Shown here piece after piece: positions 38,135 to 48,900 of a DNA stretch of 64,000 nt (position 1 is the first letter of the stretch; each line of letters opens with the position of its first letter). The notes beneath the pieces are model-generated. The model was not told the origin of the DNA. It saw only the letters and a program-made list of their open reading frames with translations, and made no database searches. A program made the position numbers and the translations under genes. This DNA comes from Cellulomonas cellasea (GTDB lineage: Bacteria > Actinomycetota > Actinomycetes > Actinomycetales > Cellulomonadaceae): positions 124,001 through 188,000 of the forward strand of contig NZ_JAUDBQ010000002.1 of NCBI RefSeq assembly GCF_030372105.1. Direction: 5' to 3'.

Positions 38135-38695
38135 GTGACCGACACCGCTGACTTCCCGCATGACCCCGAGCCCCAGCGCCCCGCGGGCTGGATGGACCAC
38201 GACGAGATCCGCCACGTGCGCACCCTCCTGCCGATCCTGTACGTGGACGCCATCCCCGTCCGCGTGGACGAGTCGGGCGACGTGGTGGCGGTGGGACTGC
38301 TGCTCCGGGTGACCCGGGAGGGCGTGATGTCCCGCGCGTTGGTCTCCGGGCGGGTCATGTACCACGAGCGGGTGCGCGACGCGCTGCTGCGGCACATCGA
38401 GAAGGACCTGGGCCCGGTGGCGCTGCCGCAGATCCCGGCCTCCCCGCAGCCGTTCACCGTGGCCGAGTACTTCCCGACGCCGGGGGTCACGCCGTACCAC
38501 GACCCCCGCCAGCACGCCGTGTCGCTCGCCTACGTGGTGCCCGTCGCCGGGGACTGCCGCCCGCAGCAGGACGCACTCGACCTCGCGTGGCTCACCCCCG
38601 AGGAGGCCACGTCCGGGCAGGTGCAGATGGCGATGAACGGCGGCCAGGACCTGCTGCTGCGCCAGGCGATGGCGCATGTGGGCCGCTTGCCCTGA
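38135..38695 (+). CDS. DUF4916/Nudix-fold protein
   Basis: A 186-aa protein resembling actinobacterial DUF4916 members of the Nudix superfamily (GWMDHDEIRHVRTLLPILYV near the start, LAYVVPVAGDCRPQQDALDL and AWLTPEEA near the end). No canonical Nudix box (GX5EX7REUXEEXGU) can be seen, so hydrolase activity is doubtful. GTG start. It is convergent with the last gene of the siderophore operon, 24 bases apart. Confidence 0.8.
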   Translation: MTDTADFPHDPEPQRPAGWMDHDEIRHVRTLLPILYVDAIPVRVDESGDVVAVGLLLRVTREGVMSRALVSGRVMYHERVRDALLRHIEKDLGPVALPQIPASPQPFTVAEYFPTPGVTPYHDPRQHAVSLAYVVPVAGDCRPQQDALDLAWLTPEEATSGQVQMAMNGGQDLLLRQAMAHVGRLP

Positions 38696-38719
38696 CGATC
38701 GCCCGGCGGCGGCCCCTCG

Positions 38720-39463
38720 TCACACGCGGGCCGCCGCCGCGAGGGCTGCCGACGCCTCCCCCGGCACGTCGAGCCGGCTCAGCGTCACTAGCCTCGCCTG
38801 TGGGGCGTCGAACCGCGTGACGCGGCCGTCTCGCACCTCCACCCGCAGCGGGTCGACGGCCAGCCCCCAGCCGACCGCCTTGAGCACCGCCTCCTTCGCG
38901 GTGAAGGCCGCGGCCAGGTCGGCACGCGTGCGCGCGGCCTGGCGCTCGGCGGCTGTCAGGACGACTCGCAGCGCCGTCTCGTCCAGCCCTTCGAACGCGG
39001 CGTGGTGCTCGACGTCCACGCCGATGTCCGCGTCCGCGCAGAACGCGACGACCACCACGTCGCCGCTGTGCGAGATCGACACATCCGGCAGGGGCGACGC
39101 CCACCGCCCCCCCGGCGCCGGCGAGTAGCGGGGCTTCTCCTCACCCGCGGGGACGAGTCGGCGGGTGAAGCGGAGGCGGCCCGCGCTGTCGCCCAGCACC
39201 TCGCGGGCGTGCTCGGCGACGAGCACGCGGCCGGTGAGGAACCGGCGCGCGTCGGCCTCCCGGCGGAACGCCCGCAGCCTGGCCCGGTCGTCGTCGGCCA
39301 ACAGCAGCCACGGCGGCGGCTCGGCGGGCGCCAGGCCTCGCGCCACGGCCACGCGGACATCGACGGCGCCTCCGCCCGGCCCGGCTCCGCCTGTGCCGGT
39401 TCCGCCCGCCCTGGGCGATGCGCCGGGGGCCGCAAGCGCCACCGTGCGCGACTCCACCCTCAC
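38720..39463 (-). CDS. 4'-phosphopantetheinyl transferase, Sfp type
   Basis: A 247-aa enzyme that loads the phosphopantetheine arm from CoA onto carrier-protein serines. The three PPTase motifs are SISHSGD, IGVDVEHHAAFEG and FTAKEAVLKAVGWGL, with the Mg-binding Asp and Glu of the second and third. It is the last gene of the siderophore operon, 18 bases after the ABC transporter, so it most likely primes the five NRPS thiolation domains and the aryl carrier protein. The ~35 residues at the N-terminus are Ala/Gly-rich and may not all be translated; GTG start at 39463. Confidence 0.93.
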   Translation of the reverse strand: MRVESRTVALAAPGASPRAGGTGTGGAGPGGGAVDVRVAVARGLAPAEPPPWLLLADDDRARLRAFRREADARRFLTGRVLVAEHAREVLGDSAGRLRFTRRLVPAGEEKPRYSPAPGGRWASPLPDVSISHSGDVVVVAFCADADIGVDVEHHAAFEGLDETALRVVLTAAERQAARTRADLAAAFTAKEAVLKAVGWGLAVDPLRVEVRDGRVTRFDAPQARLVTLSRLDVPGEASAALAAAARV

Positions 39464-39481
39464 CGGCGCGTCACCGGCGAT

Positions 39482-41257
39482 TCACCGCGCCGCCGGCCCG
39501 GCGGCCTGCTCGACCGCCCGCTCGGTGACCTGCCCGCCCGCCACGTCGAACACCCGGTTGAGCCGGGCGAGCGTCGACGGCCGGTGGGCGACGACCACGA
39601 CCGTCCGCGACGCGGCGAGCCGGTCGAGTGCGGACTCCACGAGCTCCGCGCAGGCGGGGTCCACATCCGACGTGGCCTCGTCCAGCACGATGACCGCGCT
39701 GCCGCGCAACGCCACCCGCGCCAGGGCGACGAGCTGCCGCTCGCCGACTGTCAGCGCCGAGGCGGCGCCCAGCGGCGCGTCGAGGCCGCCAGGCAGGCTG
39801 TCGAGCCACCGGCCGAGGCCCAGGGACTCCACCGCCCCGCGCAGCGCGGCGTCGTCCGCGTCGGGGGCGACGAGCCGCAGCTCGTCGGCGAGGGTCCCGG
39901 AGCCGAGCACCATCTCCTGCGGGACGTATGACACCAGGCGGGCGCGCTCCTCGGGTCCGAGGCCCGCCAGGTCGCGGCCCGCACAGCGCACAGTGCCCCG
40001 GTCCGGGTGGCCCAGCCCCGCCATGAGCATGGCGATCGTCGACTTCCCCGCGCCCGAGCGCCCGGCCAGGCCGCAGCGCTCGCCGTCCTCGATGCGCAGC
40101 CACACGCCGGCGAGCACCGGCTGGGCGCCGTAGCCGAGCCAGACGTCCTCCAGCTCGATCGCGGGGGGCGCCCCGCCGACACCCGGAGCCGCGTGAACGA
40201 CGCGGCGCGCGCGCGGCGTGGAGGCGCCCAGGAGGTCCTGGACACGCGCGGCGCCCGTGAGCGCCTCCTCGGCGGAGCCCACCAGGGCGACCAGGTCGGA
40301 GAAGCTCGCGAACAGCGTCACGCTCGCGAGCAGGAACGTGACGACGACTCCGACGGTGATCGTCCCGGAGGCCGCGAGCGAGGATCCCACCGCGAGCAGC
40401 ACCGCCAGCGCGGCCCCCTCGATGAGGGTCATGGCGCCGATCCACCGGCTCAGCACCACTGTGCGCATCTGCGCGGCCACGGCGCCGTCGTTCAGGCGGC
40501 CGAGCCTGTCCGCGAGGCGCGAGGTGGTGATCGCGGGGGCGGTGGACAACAGCGCCCGCGCCCGGATGGCCTCGGCGATGGACGCCGCGACGTCGGCCTC
40601 CGCCTGTGCCTCCGCGCCGAACGCCGCGGCGGCGCGCAGGCGGAACCGGTGCAGCACGAAGAGCGACGGCGGCAGGAACACGGCCAGCAGCACGAGCGCG
40701 AGCAGCCACGACTGCGAGGCCAGCACGGCGACGAGGAGCACCACCGTCGACGCCGTGACGAGCAGGCCCGTGAGCGACTCGCGCACGAACGCGGAGAGCT
40801 CTGCGACCTCGGCCGTCGAGCGCTGCAGCAGCTCGCCCGCGCGGTGGCGCTCGATGAACCTCAGGGGCGCTGCTGCGAGCTGCCGCGCGACCGCGTCGCG
40901 CACATCCCGCACGAGGTGCTCCCCGGCCCGGGCGAGCCGCGCGCGGCTCGCCGCCGAGAGCGCGAGGCGCAGGACGGACAGGGCGATGCCGGCTCCGCCG
41001 AGGAGGATCACCCGTTGGCGGTCGCCGTCCAGGAGCGCGTCGACGAGTCGCCCGACGACGACGGGCCCCAGTGTCGTGGCGAGGCTCGCGACGACGCCGA
41101 GCGCCACGGCCGCCACCAGGGCGCGCCGGTGCGGCCGCGCGAACTGCAGCGCGGCGCGGCCGACGCCGCGTCGTGCGGGAGAGTCGACGAGGAGGCGCCC
41201 GTCGTCAGGGCCCTCGGCGGCGGCCTGCCCCGGCGTCCGCGCGTCGAGCCCGCTCAT
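39482..41257 (-). CDS. ABC half-transporter, catalytic-site partner (siderophore operon)
   Basis: A 591-aa protein with a six-helix type I exporter-like membrane domain (about residues 35-330) and a nucleotide-binding domain: Walker A GRSGAGKST, Walker B VIVLDEATSDVD with the catalytic Glu, H-loop VVVAHRPST. Its signature motif is degenerate, LTVGERQ in place of LSGGQ. It overlaps the next half-transporter by 4 bases and must pair with it (see that entry). The likely task is moving the siderophore across the membrane. Export or IrtAB-like import cannot be settled by sequence alone. Confidence 0.9.
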   Translation of the reverse strand: MSGLDARTPGQAAAEGPDDGRLLVDSPARRGVGRAALQFARPHRRALVAAVALGVVASLATTLGPVVVGRLVDALLDGDRQRVILLGGAGIALSVLRLALSAASRARLARAGEHLVRDVRDAVARQLAAAPLRFIERHRAGELLQRSTAEVAELSAFVRESLTGLLVTASTVVLLVAVLASQSWLLALVLLAVFLPPSLFVLHRFRLRAAAAFGAEAQAEADVAASIAEAIRARALLSTAPAITTSRLADRLGRLNDGAVAAQMRTVVLSRWIGAMTLIEGAALAVLLAVGSSLAASGTITVGVVVTFLLASVTLFASFSDLVALVGSAEEALTGAARVQDLLGASTPRARRVVHAAPGVGGAPPAIELEDVWLGYGAQPVLAGVWLRIEDGERCGLAGRSGAGKSTIAMLMAGLGHPDRGTVRCAGRDLAGLGPEERARLVSYVPQEMVLGSGTLADELRLVAPDADDAALRGAVESLGLGRWLDSLPGGLDAPLGAASALTVGERQLVALARVALRGSAVIVLDEATSDVDPACAELVESALDRLAASRTVVVVAHRPSTLARLNRVFDVAGGQVTERAVEQAAGPAAR

Positions 41258-42924
41258 GCGGGCACCGTGGCGCGGTCGCGGAGCACGACGACCTCGTCGG
41301 CCGCCGCGAGGAGCAGGTCGTCATGCCCCGCGGCCACGACGATGCGCTCACGCGCGGCCCGGCGCATCGCCGCCACGAGGCGCGCCGCCGTGTGGCCGTC
41401 GGCCGCCGACGTGACGTCGTCGAGCAGCAGCAACGCCGGCTCGGCGACGAGGCCGCGGGCGAGCGCCAGCCGCTGGCGCTGCCCCCCGGACAGGGCGCCG
41501 CCGTCCTCGCCCACCTCCAGGTCGAGAAGGTCGGGCGCCCGCCCGGCGAGGTCCACGTCGAGTCCGACGCCGGCGAGCGCCTGCCGGTAGCGCGCGTCAT
41601 CGGCGGTGGCGTCCCCTGACGCGGCGCCCAGCGCGAGGTTGTCCCGCACCGTCCCCGTGAGCACCACCGGCCGCTGCGGGACGAGGTGGGCCCCGCTGAG
41701 CGGCGCGCGCACGGGCGACCCGTCGGCGAGCAGGGCGCCGCCCGCTGGCGCCACGAGTCCGGCGAGGACGCGCAGGAGCATCGACTTCCCACTCGCGATC
41801 CCGCCGGTCACGACGACCAGGCGCCCCGGCGTCAGCGTCACGTCGACGGCCGAGGCTCCGGGCACGGGCACGAGCGCCCGCGCCTCGACCCGCGCCACCC
41901 GGCGCGCGGGAGTCGCGGCGCCGGCTGGGCGTGCCGGGGCCCGCGCGATCACCGGGGCCAGCCGGGCGGCGCCCACACGGGCGTCGACGCTCTGCGTCCA
42001 CCGCATCAGGCCCACCTGCACCGCCACCCCCACCGTCGCCATCCACCCCGTGAACGCCACCAGCCCTCCGACGGTCAAGCGCCCGTCGAGCACCGCCACG
42101 GCGCCCACCAGCACGCCGACGGACGCGGCGACGGCGGGCACGCCCTCCCCGAGGGCGGTCCAGCGGGCGAGCACGCCACTGGCCCGCACCGTGCGCTCGG
42201 CGAGCTCCGCTGACGCGGCGTCATGGCGGCGGATGATCGCGTCCTCCGCACCGACTCCCCGCAGCCCCCGCGCCGCCCGCACGATCTGGTCGACGACGTT
42301 CGCGCGCGAGCCGTGCGCGTCCGCCGCGGCCCGCGAGGCGCGCTCGAACCGTCGCGGGTAGACCACAGAGAGCACCGCGAGGCACGGCGCGGTGGCGCCC
42401 GCGACGAGGAGCAGCCACACGTCGAGGGCGGCGAGCCCGAGCACGAGCACCGCTGCGGTGACCGCGATCACCGCCCAGGTGGGCAGCCCATGCACCCACA
42501 CCCGCACCAGCCCGACGTCCCGCCCGGCCCGGACCAGCAGGTCGCCCGTCTCGAGCCCGTCTGCGCCGTGGATCGCCCCCTCCCGCACCCGGGCGCGCAG
42601 CACCGACCCGGCGCGGGCGTCCGCGAGGTTCGCGCCCTGGTCCCACACGCACATCCCGGCGAACTGCAGCAGCGCGGCCACGGCGAGCGCCGCGCACCAG
42701 AACGCCACGGCCCCCGCGTCCCCCGCCACCACGCCGTCGTCGACGGCGACGCTCAGCAGGTACGGGGCGGCGAGGAAGCCGGCCTGCCGCGCCACCGCGC
42801 CGAGCACCGCGGTGAGCAGCGGCCCGCGCACCTGCCAGGCCGTGCCGCGCAGGAGCCGCCGGACCTGCCGGGCCTCCGCCGGGAGCGCGCGCCCGGCCCC
42901 CCGACCGGCCGTGCGGCGGATCAT
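41254..42924 (-). CDS. ABC half-transporter, degenerate-site partner (siderophore operon)
   Basis: A 556-aa membrane domain plus nucleotide-binding domain. Walker A is GGIASGKSM, and the signature is canonical [14 protein letters not shown]. Walker B reads [12 protein letters not shown], with Asp replacing the catalytic Glu. Together with its neighbour this gives one complete and one degenerate ATP site, the asymmetric layout of heterodimeric exporters. The ATG at 42924 overlaps the NRPS stop by 4 bases. Confidence 0.9.
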   Translation of the reverse strand: MIRRTAGRGAGRALPAEARQVRRLLRGTAWQVRGPLLTAVLGAVARQAGFLAAPYLLSVAVDDGVVAGDAGAVAFWCAALAVAALLQFAGMCVWDQGANLADARAGSVLRARVREGAIHGADGLETGDLLVRAGRDVGLVRVWVHGLPTWAVIAVTAAVLVLGLAALDVWLLLVAGATAPCLAVLSVVYPRRFERASRAAADAHGSRANVVDQIVRAARGLRGVGAEDAIIRRHDAASAELAERTVRASGVLARWTALGEGVPAVAASVGVLVGAVAVLDGRLTVGGLVAFTGWMATVGVAVQVGLMRWTQSVDARVGAARLAPVIARAPARPAGAATPARRVARVEARALVPVPGASAVDVTLTPGRLVVVTGGIASGKSMLLRVLAGLVAPAGGALLADGSPVRAPLSGAHLVPQRPVVLTGTVRDNLALGAASGDATADDARYRQALAGVGLDVDLAGRAPDLLDLEVGEDGGALSGGQRQRLALARGLVAEPALLLLDDVTSAADGHTAARLVAAMRRAARERIVVAAGHDDLLLAAADEVVVLRDRATVPA

Positions 42925-45900
42925 GCCCGCGCCGCCAGGCGGGCCGCGATGAGCCGCCCGATCCGCTCCCACGACGCGGGCGCCACCACGCCGGCGTGGT
43001 CGGTGTCGAGGCCGACACGCTCCACGTCGGCGCCGAGGAGCCCGTCCCAGGCGGCCGGCTGCGGCTGCTCGCGCTCGGCCACGACCAGGACCGTCGGCGC
43101 CTCCGTCGTCGGGGAGTGCGAGGCCGCCATCAGCCGGGACGCCCAGGCGTGGCTCTCCACGATCGCGCCGAGCGTCGCCTCGGCGTCCAGGCCGAGCACG
43201 CCCCGCGACGCGCGGATGGCCTCGCGCAGGTCGGCGTCGAGGTCGCCCTCACCGGCGAGCGCGGCGAGGAACTCCTGCTGCTCGGCCCGCAGCGCCACCT
43301 GGTCCTCGACGCCCGCCCCCTCCCGGGGCCCGCCGAGAGGCGCCGGGTCGAGCAGCACGAGCAGCTCGACGGCCTCGCCCTCGCGGCGGAGCAGCGCGGC
43401 GAGGGCGTGGGCGATGTTCCCGCCGAACGAGTACCCGAGCAGGCGGTACGGCCCGTGCGGCCGCACGGCGCGGATCCGCTCGAGGTACTCCACCGCGAGG
43501 CCGTCGATGTCGACGGCGGCGCTCGCCCCGCCGGAGAGGGACGGCGCCTGCAGCCCGATCACGCCGACCCCCGGCGGGAGCAGCCGCACCAGCGGGGCGA
43601 ACTGCCAGGCGAACCCGCCCGCCGGGTGCACGCAGAACACCGGCGCCTCGTCCGCGGGCTCGCGCAGGGCCAGCACGGAGGCGAGCCCGGCGTCCCGGGC
43701 CGGCTCCGCGAGCGCCACGGCCAGGGTGCGGACGGTCGGGCAAGCCATGACCGTCCCGACGGGGACGCGGGCGCCGAGCTCCTCGGCGAGGCGCGCCACC
43801 ACCCGCATGGCCAGCAGCGAGTGCCCGCCGAGGTCGAAGAAGCCGTCGTCCCGGCCCCCCACCTCGACGCCGAGCACCTCCGCGAACACCGCCGCGACCA
43901 CGCGCTCGACCCGCCCGACAGGCGCGTCGCCCCCGGTGCCGGTCCGCGGCTCCGGGAGCGCGGCCCTGTCGATCTTGCCGTTGGCGGTGAGCGGGATGGC
44001 GCGCACCACCGCGAGCAGGGTCGGCACGGTGTGCGCGGGCAGGGTTGCGGCGAGCGACGCCCTGACGTCCGCGAGTAGGGCCTCGTCTCGGGAGCCGGCC
44101 CGCGGGACGGCCTGCGGGGCCGCCTCGCGGAGGACCTCGCGGGGGACGATGTGGAGGCACAGCGCCTCGGCGCCGGAGGCGCTGCGGCGCACCGAGGCCG
44201 CGGCCTGCGCCACCTGCGGATGCGCCTCGGCGGCGGCCTCCACCTCCGCGAGCTCGATCCGGTGGCCGCGCACCTTCACCTGGTCGTCCCCACGGCCCCG
44301 GTACTCGATGCCGCCGTCATACCGCCGGCGCACCAGGTCCCCCGTGCGGTAGAGCCGCTCGCCGGGCGCCCCGAACGGGTCGGCCACGAAGCGCGACGCC
44401 GTGAGCGCCGCCTGCCCGAGGTAGCCGCGCGCCAGGCCGCCCCCGCCGAGGTACACCTCCCCCGTCCCGCCGGGAGGAACCTCGCGCAGCGCGGAGTCGA
44501 GGATGTGGGCGCGGGCGTCGAGGATCGGCCGCCCGAGGCACGGTGACTCGCTGGAGGCGAGGTCGACGCCGAGGGCGTTGATGGTGAACTCCGTCGGCCC
44601 GTAGAGGTCGTAGGCCACGAGGTCGTCGCGCTCGCGCAGCCGAGCCCACAGCTCGGCGGGGACGGCCTCCCCGCCGAGCAGGAACAGCGCGGGCGGGCGC
44701 CGGTCGAGGAGCCCCGCCCGGATCAGCTCCCTGCCGTAGGAGGGCGTCACGTTGACGACGTCGATGCCGACGCGTGCGTACCGATCGACGAGGGTCGGCA
44801 CGTCGAGGCGGCCCTCCTCGTCGATCACATGGACCTCATGCCCGTCGAGCAGCCAGAACAGCTCCTCCCAGGACATGTCGAAGGAGAACGACACGGTGTG
44901 GGCGACGCGCAGCGGGGTGCGGCCGGCCCGGCGGATCGCCGGGCGGAAGATCGCCTCCAGATGGTTGTCGTACATCGTGACGAGCCCGCGGTGCGGGACC
45001 GCGACCCCCTTGGGCTCCCCCGTCGAGCCCGAGGTGAAGATCGTGTACGCGAGCTGGTCCGGCAGGACGGCGGGCGGGATGAACGGCGCGCCAGCGGCCT
45101 GCCGGGCCGTCACGTCGAGCACAGGGACGCCGTCGACCCCCGACCCGCCTGGCGCCGTCAGCACGAGCTCGGCGCCCGCGAGGCGCGCCAGGCGGCTGAG
45201 CCGCTCGGCGGGGTTCGCCAGGTCCAGCGGCAGGTACGCCCGGCCCGCGCGCAGCACCGCGAAGATCGCGACCACATGCTCGACGGTGCGCGGCAGCGCG
45301 AGCGCCACGACGGCCTCCGGCCCCGACGTGCGATCGACGATGAGCGCGGCGAGGTCGTCCACCCGGCGGCGGACGTCCTCGAAGGTCCAGGCGGCGTCCG
45401 CCCCGGCCAGGTCGCGGCCTGCCAACGCGGTGCGATGCGGTGTGCGCTCCGCGGCGAGGGCCAGCAGGTGGGCCACGGTGCGCGTCCCGCCCGCGTCGTG
45501 CCGGTCGGCGGGGCTGACGCGCGTCGCCTCCGCGTTGACGCGCTCGACGGCCGCCTGCTCGGCGGGGACGGCGGCGCGCAACCGGGCCACCGGCTGGTCG
45601 GCCCCGGCCACGAGCCCCGCCAGCGTCGCCACATAGCGGGCGAGGTACCGCTCGGCCCGCTCGGGGTCGATCACGTCTGGCCGGTGCGCGAGGGCCAACT
45701 CGAGCCGCTCGCCTGGGTTCACCGTCATCGCCAGGCTGTAGTGCGTGCCGTCGTAGGCCTCCGCCTCCACGATGCGATGGCGGGCGAACGTCGCCGACTG
45801 CGCCTGCTCGTCCGAGGGGAGGTTGCGGAACACGTACAGGGTGTCGAACAGCACTGGCCTGCCCGCCGCGCGCTGCACGTGGCCGAGGCCGACGTGGTGG

Positions 45901-48900
45901 GCGGGCATCGTCTGGGCCTGGGCCGCCATATGCGCGCGCAACTGCTCCAGCACCGTCTGCCCCGGACGGACGCGCACCCGCACCGGGATGGTGTTCATGA
46001 GCAGCCCGACCATCCGGTCGACCCCCTCGAGCTCCGCTGGGCGGCCCGAGACCGTGGTGCCGAACACCACGTCGTCCTGCCCGCAGATGCCCCGCAGGAC
46101 ATGCGCCCACGCATAGGAGAGCACCGTGGACAGGGTCACCGAGGCCCGCCGGGCGAGCCCGGTGAGCGCCGCCGTGAGCGCGTCGTCGAGCAGATGCGTC
46201 GCGGACTCGGAGAGCACGGGCGGGGCGCCCACCGAGCGCGGCTCGACGAGCGTGGGGCCCGGCAGGCCAGCGAGCGCCTCCCGCCACAGCGCGACGCCCG
46301 CGCCGTGGTCCTGCCGCGCCACCCAGGCGAGGTACTCCCCGAAGTCCGCCGCCGGCGCGAGGCCCGCGTCGGGGACCGGGCCGGGCGCGCGCAGCGCCTC
46401 GTCGTAGAGCTCGAAGAGGTCCTCGAGCAGGATCGTCTGCGACCAGCCGTCCGTGAGGATGTGGTGGTGCACGATGCTCACGAGCCAGTGCTCCGGGCCG
46501 AGCCGGGCGGCCACCAGCCGGATCAGCGGCGGCGCGGCCAGGTCGAAGCCCTCCTCCACCTGGCGCTCGGTGAGCCGTGCGAGCGCCGCCTCCTGCTCCG
46601 CCGGTGTGAGCGCGGCGAGGTCGACCCGCTCGAACGGCATCGCCGCCGCCGGGGCGACGAAGGACAGCGGCGCCGCCAACCCATCGGAGACGAACCCGGC
46701 GCGCAGGCTCGGATGCCGCCGCAGCAGCGCGTCCCCCGCGCGCCGCAACGCGTCGGGGTCCACCTCGGAGCGGAGCGTGAGCTTGTGCTGCACCACGTAC
46801 ACGTCGAGGTCGTCCCCGCCGAGCTGCGCGTGGACGTACAGGCCCTCTTGCAGGGGGCCGAGGCTGAGCACGGCCTCCCGGTGGGGGGCCAGCCGGTCCA
46901 GCACCTCGCGGGTGGCCGCGTCCTGCCCGGACTCGGACTGTGGCCCGGCATGGCCGTCGGCGCCCCCGGGCTGTGGGGAGGCCGCCTGGGCGATCGCCGA
47001 GGCGGTCCGCGCCTCGAAGACCGTCCCGAGCCCGATGTCGATCCCCGATCGCCGGGCCAGCGCGACCAGGCGGATCGCGGAGATGCTGTCCAGCCCGGCG
47101 GCGAACAGGTCGCCGTCCACGCCGGCCTCGGAGCCAATCACCGTGCGGGCGATCTCCGCGAGCCGCACGGCACGGGAGTCGCTGTCCGACGCGGGGCTGG
47201 CGGGCCGAGCGCCCTGTGCGCGGGCCCCGTGCACCAGGTCGAGCGCGGCACGCCGGTCGAGTTTGCCGTTCGTCGTGGTCGGGAGGCTCTCGACGACGAG
47301 GACGGCCGCGGGCCGTTGCGGCTCGGGGAGGACGTCGGCGAGGGCGGCCGTGAGGGTGGCGGGGGTGGCGACCTCTCCCGGCGCGAGGCGCACGAGGGCG
47401 ACGAGCGCGGGCCCGGACTCGTCGTCGACGAGGACTGCCGCCCGCGACACCCCGGGCAGGGCCTCGAGCGCGGAGCGCGTCTCGTCGGGCTCCACACGCA
47501 TCCCGCGGATCTTCACCTGGTCGTCGCGGCGCCCCCGGTGCACGAGCCCCTCGGGAGCGACCTCGACGAGGTCCCCCGTCCGGTACAGCCGCGCCCCTGA
47601 GCCGTGGGCGTCGGCGACGAAGCGCTCCGCCGTCATCGCGGCCCGCCCCGTGTAGCCCAGCGCGAGCTGGTCGCCCGCGAGGTAGAGCTCGCCGACGCCG
47701 CCGAGCCCGACAGGGCGCAGCGCCGTGTCGAGCACGCGCAGCACGGTGCCCGGCGTCGCCGCGCCGATCGGCGACGACGCGCCGGCGGCCTCATGCGCGC
47801 AGTCCCCGGCGGTCACGTCGATCGCCGCCTCGGCGGGCCCATACAGGTTGTGCACCGGCGCGCCCGCCGCGCGGGCGGCGGCTGCGGCGAGCGCCGCCGG
47901 GAGCTGCTCCCCGCTGCACACGACGCGGCGGACGCTCCCCCACGAGGGCTCCGGCACCAGGTCGAGGTACGCCGCGAGCATCGACGGCACGAAGTGCACG
48001 GTGGTCACGCCCTCGCGGGCGATGAGGCCGTCGAGCTCCTCGGGATCGCCCTGCGCGCCCGGCGGCGCCAGCACAAGGCGCGCGCCCGTCATCAGCGGCA
48101 GCACGAGCTCCCACACCGAGACGTCGAAGGTCACGGGCGTCTTGTGCAGGATCACGTCGTCGCCGCCGATCCCGTAGCGCTCGCGCATCCAGGCCAGGCG
48201 CACCGCCAGGCCGCGCCGAGTGTTCACGCAGCCCTTGGGGCGGCCGGTGGTCCCCGAGGTGAACACCACGTAGGCGGGGGCCGAGCCGGCGGTCGACGGG
48301 GGCCAGGACACGGCGGCCCCGGCCCGGCGACGCACGGTCGGCTCGCCTGCGCCTGCGCCTGCGTCGTCCACGTCGTCGGGCAGGCGATTCCCCGCCGGCT
48401 CGTCGAACCCCAGCGCGGTGGCCGTCTCCCCGGCCCCCGGCGCGACGATCAGCGCGGTGACGTCGGCCTGCGCCGCCATCTCCCGCAAGCGCGCGGCCGG
48501 CAACGCCGGGTCGAGCGCCAGGAAGGGCCGCCCCGAGCGCAGCGCCGCGAGCACCCCCACCACGAGGGCCGCGGAGCGGGGCGCGAGGACGCCGATCGCG
48601 CCCCCACCCGCCCCGAGCCCTGCGGCAACGGCCGACGCTGCCCGGTGCAGCTCGGCGGTGGTGATCCTCGTCGTGCCATCGACGAGGGCGACCTCGTGGC
48701 CGTGCCGGGCCAGGACCTCGTCGAGGAGCGTGTCGAGGTCGGCCTCGGGGGCGGGCCCGCCGTCGAGGATCGCGGGCGCCGGCGCACCGCCGTCGAAGGC
48801 GATCTGCGCGACCCGGGCCCACGGGTCGTCGAGCACGGCGTCCAGTGCGCGCCGCAGCAGTGCCTCCACGCCGTCGATCCCGCCGGGGACGTCCGACCGC

